Positions 1 to 5,619 of a DNA stretch of 12,984 nucleotides are shown here, one piece after another. Source of the stretch: Prevotellaceae bacterium (GTDB lineage: Bacteria; Bacteroidota; Bacteroidia; Bacteroidales; Bacteroidaceae); contig JAJPZF010000062.1 of assembly GCA_021204545.1 (NCBI GenBank), positions 1 through 12,984 on the forward strand. The letters are read 5' to 3'. Position 1 is the first letter of the stretch. Every line of letters begins with the position of its first letter. A model generated the notes under the pieces. It was not told the origin of the DNA, made no database searches, and was given only the letters and a program-made list of their open reading frames with translations. Made by a program: the position numbers and the translations under genes.

Positions 1-665
1 GTGCGGGCTGTAGCCTCGTTGTCCACAGCCTGCTGGAGTGTCGCGTCAGCGTCCTGCCTTGCTGTAGCCTCGTTGTCCACAGCCTGCTGGAGTGTCGCGT
101 CAGCGTCCTCACGAGCCTTCTGCTCAGTGGCGACGGCTTGCGTCACAGTGTCCACAGCGTCGCTCACGGTCTGCTCCAGCTCGGCGTTGCTCTCCGACAT
201 ACTGCTCTTTAGGCTGCTGATCTTCGCGTCAAGCACTCGCCCTTGGTTGGCACTGAGAGCAGCGTCGGTAAGGTAGCTGTCAAGGCTGTCTATAATGCTC
301 AGCCCCTGAAAGGCAGCCTCCATCTCGAGCGTCATCACAGAGAGCGTGTCGTCGTCGTCGGTCTCCTCCATAGAGGTGAGAGGCACGAGGGCAAACACCT
401 TCTCGAGGTCAACCACCGTCTGAGCGTCGGTGTCCTTGTCGAGCCACACCTCAAGGCCGTAAACCCCGAGGTCGTTCTGCACCCTGTGCGGTATAAGGAA
501 GGTGACAGTGTCGTCCACAAGCGTCAGGGGCTTGAGGTTGACGCGTGTATGGTCGGGGCGCACGAGCAGCACAGTCACCGCCCTGCCCTCAACGTTGACG
601 CTCACGCCGCCCGCCGTGATGGCAAGCGTGCAGGTCATGTCCTTTTTAATTCGTATCTTCTTCAT
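1..665 (-). CDS. Tail fibre / upper baseplate (BppU-like) protein, N-terminal part, runs off the left edge
   Basis: The frame is open from an ATG at 663-665 to the window edge, giving 221 residues with no stop, so the C-terminal part lies outside. Residues 1-100 form a beta-rich domain (KKIRIKKDMTCTLAITAGG near the start, then NDLGVYGLEVWLDKD at 64-78 and FALVPLTS at 91-98). This pattern is known from N-terminal domains of BppU-like baseplate proteins in Bacteroidetes phages. Residues 126-152 (SLDSYLTDAALSANQGRVLD and onward) match the LSANQG motif common in phage fibre proteins. From about residue 155 the chain becomes an alanine- and acid-rich coiled-coil repeat, with the 18-residue unit DADATLQQAVDNEATARQ repeated. 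The role inferred is a tail-tip-attached fibre or its adaptor, helped by its place as last gene of the tail operon. The start follows the previous stop by 12 nt and has AAGG three bases upstream. Family membership is recognised by eye only. Confidence 0.8.
   Translation of the reverse strand, partial: MKKIRIKKDMTCTLAITAGGVSVNVEGRAVTVLLVRPDHTRVNLKPLTLVDDTVTFLIPHRVQNDLGVYGLEVWLDKDTDAQTVVDLEKVFALVPLTSMEETDDDDTLSVMTLEMEAAFQGLSIIDSLDSYLTDAALSANQGRVLDAKISSLKSSMSESNAELEQTVSDAVDTVTQAVATEQKAREDADATLQQAVDNEATARQDADATLQQAVDNEATAR
7..109. repeat. 54-bp tandem repeat inside the fibre gene
   Basis: Two copies of a 49-base stretch (7-55 and 61-109) appear identical base for base with a 54-base period. The period is 18 codons, so the reading frame is kept. 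The encoded unit is DADATLQQAVDNEATARQ. A degraded third unit (TQAVATEQKARE) precedes it in protein order, at about 110-150. Whether more copies follow beyond position 1 cannot be seen. Confidence 0.9.
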
Positions 666-677
666 TGCCTTAATGTG

Positions 678-1112
678 TTATTTGTTCATTGTTAGCTCTC
701 CAGAGCCTTGGAATTTGGCGGAGTAAGTGGCCGTCTGGTGCAGTGTGCCGTTGAACTGAAGGCTCTCGAGGTAAGCCGTGCCGTACCAGATGCCTGCGCT
801 GCCGTTGCCCACGCCGTCCTCGTTGTTGCCTGTCTCACGGTCCACGTAGTAGATGGTGACAGCCTGCCCAAGGTATCCGAAGAGCGTCTGGTCGTTGCGG
901 GTGTCGGCAACCAGTCCCGAGACGCTGATAGCCCACTCGCTTTTTTGCGGCAGCTGGCACTTCCACGAGCCTGTCGCGGGGCTTGAGTACTCCACGAAAG
1001 AGGTCTTAATCTCAATCGAGCACTCCTTAGAGTAGGCGATGCGCTGGTTTGCGCTTCCCTCGCCCACAAACACAAGGAACTCTTGCCCCTTCTTATATGT
1101 CCAGTCGCTCAT
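678..1112 (-). CDS. Tail-tube-like protein, third copy (144 aa)
   Basis: This beta-rich protein has the layout of siphovirus tail-tube proteins. It starts with YKKGQEFLVFVGEG, has a central W-containing strand (SEWAISVSGLV), and ends with ATYSAKFQGSGELT. The ending closely resembles YSATFQGAGKIL in the gene at 1734-2261, and the N-terminus resembles YLKGQEVNVYIGG in the gene at 2284-2685. That makes it a diverged paralogue of both. Its ATG overlaps the stop of the downstream chaperone frame by four bases (ATGA), which suggests coupled translation. It lies between the chaperone and the fibre gene, so besides being a minor tube subunit it could form a specialised ring near the tip. The sequence alone does not decide which of the three copies is the major tube protein. 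Confidence 0.75.
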   Translation of the reverse strand: MSDWTYKKGQEFLVFVGEGSANQRIAYSKECSIEIKTSFVEYSSPATGSWKCQLPQKSEWAISVSGLVADTRNDQTLFGYLGQAVTIYYVDRETGNNEDGVGNGSAGIWYGTAYLESLQFNGTLHQTATYSAKFQGSGELTMNK

Positions 1113-1423
1113 TTGTGTATGCTCTTAATCTGCCTGCTTATAGCCCTGATCTGTTCCATCTCCTCAGGCGTTGGCGGCGCGTACTTGCGTTCTTCGTCTT
1201 CCTTCTCCCATGGGAACTCAAGCTCGACGCCCCGCTTGTTGCCTGCGCATCTCGCCGTAACGTCCGCTATCAGTCTCGCCTGCTCCCAGTCCCCTCGGTA
1301 TCGCCTTGCAAGCCCGTCGAGGTAGTCCGCCGCCTCTGAGTATGTAAGCCGCTCGTGAAAGTACTCGGGAGACATCCCCCCTTCGCCCACGCAACGGCGG
1401 TAAACGTCAGCGGCGGTCAGGCG
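1109..1423 (-). CDS. Tail assembly chaperone, downstream (T) frame, reached by -1 frameshift
   Basis: This frame is open from the slippery site at 1423-1429 to a TGA at 1109-1111. Joined to the upstream gene it yields a predicted 208-residue fusion (104 + 104), the analogue of lambda gpGT. It reads RLTAADVYRRCVGEGG, then MSPEYFHERLTYSEAADYLD, and ends in a charged helix (FPWEKEDEERKY, PPTPEEMEQIRAISRQIKS). In gpGT the T part contacts the tube protein while the G part coats the tape measure; that role is transferred here by inference. An alternative is independent initiation at GTG 1390 or ATG 1375, the latter directly behind a G-rich GAAGGGGGG stretch. The slippery site in correct phase makes frameshifting the better model. 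Its stop overlaps the next ATG (ATGA). Confidence 0.72.
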   Translation of the reverse strand, partial: RLTAADVYRRCVGEGGMSPEYFHERLTYSEAADYLDGLARRYRGDWEQARLIADVTARCAGNKRGVELEFPWEKEDEERKYAPPTPEEMEQIRAISRQIKSIHK

Positions 1424-1734
1424 TTTTTTCCATCGCCCTCCTGCTTCTGCTCGGTTGCCTGTACGCCCTCAAGCTCTGCCCAACGCTCGAAGAAGTAGTC
1501 GCGCATCTGCGTGTACAGGGCAGTCGTGAGGCTGCACTCGAACTCGTCGAGCTTAGGCACTTCCTTGCCCTTGTTCGAGGTCACGAGTATGTTATGGAAG
1601 AGAGCGGATATCTCGCTGGTCTTTGTCGTGTCCAGCTCCTCTTTGCCGAAGTACTTGCGGGCGGTGTTATACACCAGCCCGACAGTACCCGTCATGTAGA
1701 AGGCGTAGTCAACGCCGTTAATCGTGATAGTCAT
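1417..1734 (-). CDS. Tail assembly chaperone, upstream (G) frame (105 aa)
   Basis: This is a small mixed alpha/beta protein beginning MTITINGVDYAFYMTGTVG and ending in a Gln/Glu/Gly-rich tail (ATEQKQEGDGKNA). Its place directly after a tail-tube gene, its size, and its 3' end carrying a -1 slippery heptamer identify it as the gpG-type chaperone, which coats the tape measure during tail assembly and is absent from the virion. The start ATG shares one base with the stop of the preceding gene (TAATG) and sits behind a good purine-rich site (GGGAGGGTGGG). The unusual point is position: it lies downstream of the tape measure and tip genes, while in lambda-like phages it lies upstream of them. Confidence 0.75.
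   Translation of the reverse strand: MTITINGVDYAFYMTGTVGLVYNTARKYFGKEELDTTKTSEISALFHNILVTSNKGKEVPKLDEFECSLTTALYTQMRDYFFERWAELEGVQATEQKQEGDGKNA
1423..1429 (-). promoter_or_regulatory. Programmed -1 ribosomal frameshift site A_AAA_AAC
   Basis: The minus strand reads GAT GGA AAA AAC GCC TGA in the zero frame. The heptamer A-AAA-AAC is therefore in the exact X-XXY-YYZ phase needed for simultaneous -1 slippage, two codons before the stop. After the slip, reading continues CGC CTG ACC GCC GCT GAC and stays open to 1109. An AGGAGG sequence at 1437-1442, seven bases upstream of the heptamer, resembles the internal Shine-Dalgarno stimulator of the dnaX frameshift. No convincing downstream stem-loop or pseudoknot was found by eye. 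Confidence 0.8.
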
Positions 1735-2261
1735 TATCCCACCCTCCCAGATAGAATTTTGCCAGCTCCCTGGAAGGTGGCGGAGTAGCTTACGTTTGAC
1801 TTGTTCTCAGCGTTCAGCTCAAGGCTCGTGATATAAGCCCAGCCGTACACCATGCCCTCAGGGACGTTCTCCTGGTCCTGGCTGCCGTGAGGCGCGAGCC
1901 AGTCCGAGCCGTAGTCGTCTCTCTCCTTGCCTGCGGCGTAAGGCAGGTAACCCATTGAGAGATACACCTTCGTGCTGTTCTTCATAAAGTCGTGCAAGGT
2001 GCTGTAAGTGGGTGTCCCTGGGTCGTCAGGGTCGGCGGCGATAAGGTTCTCCGTCTTCACTGACCAGTCTTGCGACGTGACCTCCTGCTCCTTAAAGAGC
2101 TCGTTATCATCTTTTGTCTGCACGCTGTCCAGAGAGCTGGATAGGTCGAGCGTGTGGCTCGTGGCGTATGCTATTGTCTTGTCGGTATTGTATTGAAACG
2201 CCTGGTCTTTCCCGTTGTCAGTGACAATTGTCACCATCAAAAGCTTTCCTTTTATAGCCAT
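1734..2261 (-). CDS. Tail-tube-like protein, second copy (175 aa)
   Basis: This is the longest of three related tube-like proteins. It opens KGKLLMVTIVTDNGKDQAFQ, contains a DDNELFKEQEVTSQDWSVKT segment corresponding to the DDSDFYFQNNQ...LGWTI segment of the neighbour at 2284-2685, and ends AYITSLELNAENKSNVSYSA followed by TFQGAGKIL. The Y-S-A-x-F-Q-G-x-G ending is shared with the copy at 678-1112 and is typical of TP901-1-type tail-tube proteins. Compared with the first copy it has an insertion at about residues 105-138 (YLPYAAGKERDDYGSDWLAP and onward). It has the best ribosome binding site in the window (AAGGAGGACAT before the ATG), which suggests high expression, and it directly precedes the chaperone as lambda gpV precedes gpG. 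It is therefore the best candidate for the major tube subunit, by inference. Confidence 0.75.
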   Translation of the reverse strand: MAIKGKLLMVTIVTDNGKDQAFQYNTDKTIAYATSHTLDLSSSLDSVQTKDDNELFKEQEVTSQDWSVKTENLIAADPDDPGTPTYSTLHDFMKNSTKVYLSMGYLPYAAGKERDDYGSDWLAPHGSQDQENVPEGMVYGWAYITSLELNAENKSNVSYSATFQGAGKILSGRVG

Positions 2262-2264
2262 AAT

Positions 2265-2276
2265 ATGTCCTCCTTA
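2265..2276 (-). promoter_or_regulatory. Strong Shine-Dalgarno site before the second tail-tube gene
   Basis: The minus strand reads AACTAAGGAGGACATATT immediately before the ATG at 2259-2261, with AAGGAGG about eight bases from the start. Most other starts here have weak or AT-rich leaders, so this nearly full match to the 16S 3' end stands out. It supports the chosen start and suggests strong translation. Confidence 0.65.
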
Positions 2277-2283
2277 GTTATGT

Positions 2284-2685
2284 TTAGTCAATTAAGTCAC
2301 TGCCAGTGCCCTCGAGCGTCATCGAAAGCTTTGCATAGCCGTCGACGGGTGCTTCAACGCTCAAGCTCGTAATGAAAGCGTAGCCGTGCAGGTTAACCAC
2401 CTCGTTGCTGTCCTTCGCCTGCACCTCAATCTTCTCTCGGCTGATGTAGGAACTGAACAGCGTGTTGAACTTGTCCACGCTCACGAAGTAGCTCTCGTTC
2501 TGGATAGTCCAGCCCAACTGCGTCGGCTGGTTGTTCTGAAAGTAGAAGTCGCTGTCGTCCTTGCTCGACACGTCCTCAGTGTCCATGGAGTAGGAGAGGG
2601 TGCAGCTGGTGCTGCTTGCCACCTTCGTGCCGCCAATGTAGACGTTCACCTCCTGCCCTTTTAAGTACTTGTTGCTTGTAGCCAT
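2284..2685 (-). CDS. Tail-tube-like protein, first copy (133 aa)
   Basis: This is a compact beta-rich protein: YLKGQEVNVYIGGTKVASST at the N-terminus, a middle with LGWTIQNESYFV, and YAFITSLSVEAPVDGYAKLS leading to LEGTGSDLID at the end. The YxKGQEv opening, the central W strand and the final xGxG turn are shared with the copies at 1734-2261 and 678-1112. This places it in the phage tail-tube fold family (TP901-1 / lambda gpV type). It is the first tube-like gene after the tail terminator gene, separated from it by 19 bases, with only a weak ribosome binding site. It could be a tube subunit or a tube-cap/initiator protein. Confidence 0.72.
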   Translation of the reverse strand: MATSNKYLKGQEVNVYIGGTKVASSTSCTLSYSMDTEDVSSKDDSDFYFQNNQPTQLGWTIQNESYFVSVDKFNTLFSSYISREKIEVQAKDSNEVVNLHGYAFITSLSVEAPVDGYAKLSMTLEGTGSDLID

Positions 2686-2704
2686 AGTTATCTCACTTTA
2701 TATG

Positions 2705-3178
2705 TTAGTTGTCAGTATCTTCATCCTCCCCCTCGTCCGCATCAGCGTCAGGCAGCTGCGCCTCCCCCACGCACGTCTCTATCGTGTACGTAAGCTCGAG
2801 GAAGTACCCGTCGTGCGCAAGGTCAAAGTCCTCGTTTCCCCCGCTCATCGTCTGGTCCTGTATCTGGAAGGGCTTCTCTTCCAATTCCTCCCACCTGCCC
2901 CACGCCCTCATCATAGCCCCCCGCACAAGCTCCGCAAGCCTCTCCGCCTGCCTGAGGCTCTTGCCGAACGTCATCACGCTCACGCTCACTGTGTCATAGC
3001 ACAGCCCGTCCTTTGTCGCCACCTCGGTCAAGCCGTTCGAGGCATACACGATGTAAGGGCAGCGCACGTCCCCGTCCATAGGGGCAAGCACCGGATAGAT
3101 CCGTCCCTTGGTAGCCTTCATCACCGCCTCGTCGCCCCTCAGGGCAAAGCCTATATATTCGCCAATCAGTAAGCTCAT
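2705..3178 (-). CDS. Tail terminator / tail completion protein (DUF3168-like, 157 aa)
   Basis: The protein reads IGEYIGFALRGDEAVMKATK, then GRIYPVLAPMDGDVRCPYIV, then YDTVSVSVMTFGKSLRQAER and LAELVRGAM. This order (N-terminal helix, IYPxxAP...PYIVY strand, xVSVSVMxF strand, long helix with AxxLAxLVRxA) is that of DUF3168 / SPP1 gp17-like tail completion proteins, which cap the finished tube and join it to the head. Residues 142-157 form an acidic tail (DADADEGEDEDTD). The ATG overlaps the stop of the hub gene by four bases (ATGA) and follows a GAGGAG site at good spacing. In most siphoviruses this gene sits beside the head connectors. Here it is displaced behind the tape measure and tip genes. 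Confidence 0.75.
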   Translation of the reverse strand: MSLLIGEYIGFALRGDEAVMKATKGRIYPVLAPMDGDVRCPYIVYASNGLTEVATKDGLCYDTVSVSVMTFGKSLRQAERLAELVRGAMMRAWGRWEELEEKPFQIQDQTMSGGNEDFDLAHDGYFLELTYTIETCVGEAQLPDADADEGEDEDTDN

Positions 3179-5619
3179 AGTTGCAACTCCTCTAAGAACA
3201 CCTTCTTGCCTCCCTCGTTGCTCGCCTTCCAGCCGAACGCCAGGGGCTTATATTTCACAGTACTCCCGGTCTCCTGATATTTCTGGCTGATAGAGAATTC
3301 CCCCTTGGCGTCGTCATAAGTGAGCTTTCTGCGAGCCTTTTTCCATTGCGCCGCCGCCGCCGAATTATACACCGGGAGAGCAGGCTGCACCGAGCGGTTG
3401 TCCTTTCCCTTAAATGTCAGCACATTGCCGTCGCCGTCCTTCGCGTACGTGAAAGTTATGTCATCCTTCCAGCTGTCGAGGTCTATCGTTTCATCCTCCG
3501 TCCCGTCCGAGCCGGCGCAATCAAAGACAGTTGTCTTCTCCGTGGGAAGATCCCAATAAAGTCCTTTGGCTGAGCCGTCGAGCAGTCCGTCGTAGCACCT
3601 CGGGGCGAAACTGATAGTCAGCCCGTCCAGTATGGCCACCACATTCTCGATACTCTCGTCGCTGCCAACGACGTTTGAGTGTATGGCGGCGTATGTGCGC
3701 TGCACGAAATAATGAAGCCTGAACACCAGCCTATACTCCCCAGCTGGAATGCCCGCGTCTACGCTAAACGGATAAAAGAAGCCGTCGCCGTCCTTGTACA
3801 GCATCCTCTCCTGCGCCCCCACGAATGAGAAGCCGTAACGTTTCGCTTTGGATGTGCTATTCGGTTCTGTGTATCCCTTAAAGTCGTTATCATGCCAATC
3901 CTCGTTATTAGGAGCGAGCTCATTGCCATCGAATATCCAGCCCGTCGTGTATCTCTGTTCCTGACTGGAATAATCCCAGTCAGAATTATCTTCTGCTATA
4001 GAACGGCATTTCACCCACACGCCTTCTTTGTATATGCAAACCAGCCTATTGAATGTATAGCCTCTAAGATTCACTCTAGCATATTCCCCCTGATACTCCA
4101 ACGCAAGACTATAATACAGCACGGGGTGTCTACCGGGTGTGTACTCTTTACCATTAATGCCTATCAGCGTATAAAGGTCATTAGAGACACTACTGGTGTT
4201 ATAAAAGTTGAGGTTTCCCGGCTTAATACAGATCATTCCAGGCCTATCTGTCGTGAGGATGACTGGCGACACGAACGTGGCCACCACTTTATTCTCATTC
4301 TCGTGGCTTGGTAGTGCCTGCCCCAATATTATAAGTTGCGGCGAGGGGCTTGTGATAGATGTCTTAGATCCCACCCCTGACGACCCGAAGGTATCCATAC
4401 TTCCCAAAAGGCAACCGAAAACGTTATAAGAAGTCCCTTCGTCTTTGTCAGTGAAAGAAGTGATGGCCTTGTTCAAAGTGCCGAACTGAAAGTCATCTAT
4501 ATCCTTCCTCGTGCTCTCGTCATCTACGGGGGAGTTGTACCAGTGCTCCATAGTCACCCCTCTCTGCGTCGACGTTGCCCTGAACAAGGTGAAGTCATAC
4601 GCCGTCACGGCAGTGCCGTCGCTGTTGGTGGATATGCCGTAACTTTCCATCCACCAGTTAGAGTGCCAGTTGTCCGAAAGCTCAAAGAGCTTCCTTTTGT
4701 CCAATTTCTGTGTCACGAGTATACGCCTCAGGGGCAGCACCCAGTCAATCTCGTTGCTATTGCTCATGCACACAAGCTCGTCCTCAAATGACAGCGTGCT
4801 GTCGTCGCCGGCTATGTTCGTAGCCGCGGGTGTGCCACTATCAAATTCATCGAGCTGATCCCATCCATACGCTACACCTCCCCCCGCCGCCGCACAGCTT
4901 TGCAGCAAAAGCCTGCCTTTCGGCAAAAGCGTCATTGTCATGGCGTTAGCCTTGAGAACTCTCTCTATAGCATCGTGCCATGTTATTCCTTGCGCATAAT
5001 ATGTCGTAACGCCATTTTTCTCCTCCGTCTCCTCCGAAATAAACCACTCACGCTGTATACGCTCCGTTAATATATCGTTGTTGTAGTTAGTGCCGGCATT
5101 TATGCAAACTTCCCCCACTTCATAACCCGTTGCTGTGATAGCCTCTTTGATATAATAAGCGAAAGTATGTATGCCTGCGAAGTCAGTGTCATCCTTCACC
5201 TCAACGTTCACGAGGCTCAGCATACACAGCACGTCCTTTACGGGCAGCTCGAACTCATAGGGCGTGGTGTCCCAAGGCTGTGAATACTCGCTCATCTCCA
5301 CATAGCCACTGAACATATTATTGCGCTCCCTAGATGCAGTCTCCGTCAGCCACACCTGCACCCTCGTGTCGAAGGGGGTGCTTGGCAGTATCTCATCCAG
5401 CACCCCCTCGTCCTCAACTATGAAGCGCACAGTGCCGGTGGTCTCCCTAATAGTTGTATCTATTTCCGTGCTGTCGTCGGTCTCCATATCAAAAGGCTCG
5501 GCGGCAGCCTTAAGCTGCACGGGGTCTTTGCTCGTGTCGCAACCGCTGGGGTAAATGTCAATCTCAACCTTGTTGCCCCAAATGCTCACAGAATTGATCT
5601 GATACCAGCTCATTGCCAA
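3175..5619 (-). CDS. Large tail-tip / baseplate hub candidate (814 aa)
   Basis: This is the largest gene in the window. The first 150 residues are beta-rich: VSIWGNKVEIDIYPSG, then TIRETTGTVRFIVEDEGVLD, then FSGYVEMSEYSQPWD and PYEFELPVKDVLCML. A capped loop, a short strand reporting a vector quantity, and a helix ending in CMLS are the sort of layout seen in Dit/Tal (gp27-like) hub domains of Bacteroidetes prophages. The remaining 650 residues are rich in aromatic and polar residues, with no transmembrane segment, no signal peptide and no recognised catalytic motif. Its position directly after the tape measure, with a 10-base overlap, is where tip genes normally sit. A strong GGGGAGG site precedes the start. 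The hub role is inferred from position and N-terminal pattern. The C-terminal two thirds are not recognised and could include carbohydrate-binding domains. Confidence 0.6.
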   Translation of the reverse strand: MAMSWYQINSVSIWGNKVEIDIYPSGCDTSKDPVQLKAAAEPFDMETDDSTEIDTTIRETTGTVRFIVEDEGVLDEILPSTPFDTRVQVWLTETASRERNNMFSGYVEMSEYSQPWDTTPYEFELPVKDVLCMLSLVNVEVKDDTDFAGIHTFAYYIKEAITATGYEVGEVCINAGTNYNNDILTERIQREWFISEETEEKNGVTTYYAQGITWHDAIERVLKANAMTMTLLPKGRLLLQSCAAAGGGVAYGWDQLDEFDSGTPAATNIAGDDSTLSFEDELVCMSNSNEIDWVLPLRRILVTQKLDKRKLFELSDNWHSNWWMESYGISTNSDGTAVTAYDFTLFRATSTQRGVTMEHWYNSPVDDESTRKDIDDFQFGTLNKAITSFTDKDEGTSYNVFGCLLGSMDTFGSSGVGSKTSITSPSPQLIILGQALPSHENENKVVATFVSPVILTTDRPGMICIKPGNLNFYNTSSVSNDLYTLIGINGKEYTPGRHPVLYYSLALEYQGEYARVNLRGYTFNRLVCIYKEGVWVKCRSIAEDNSDWDYSSQEQRYTTGWIFDGNELAPNNEDWHDNDFKGYTEPNSTSKAKRYGFSFVGAQERMLYKDGDGFFYPFSVDAGIPAGEYRLVFRLHYFVQRTYAAIHSNVVGSDESIENVVAILDGLTISFAPRCYDGLLDGSAKGLYWDLPTEKTTVFDCAGSDGTEDETIDLDSWKDDITFTYAKDGDGNVLTFKGKDNRSVQPALPVYNSAAAAQWKKARRKLTYDDAKGEFSISQKYQETGSTVKYKPLAFGWKASNEGGKKVFLEELQL

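Noticed and set aside
1..109. CRISPR-like direct repeat
   Set aside because: Two adjacent 54-base units with only five differing bases between the identical blocks, in frame within a fibre gene. There are no unique spacers, so this is a coding tandem repeat.
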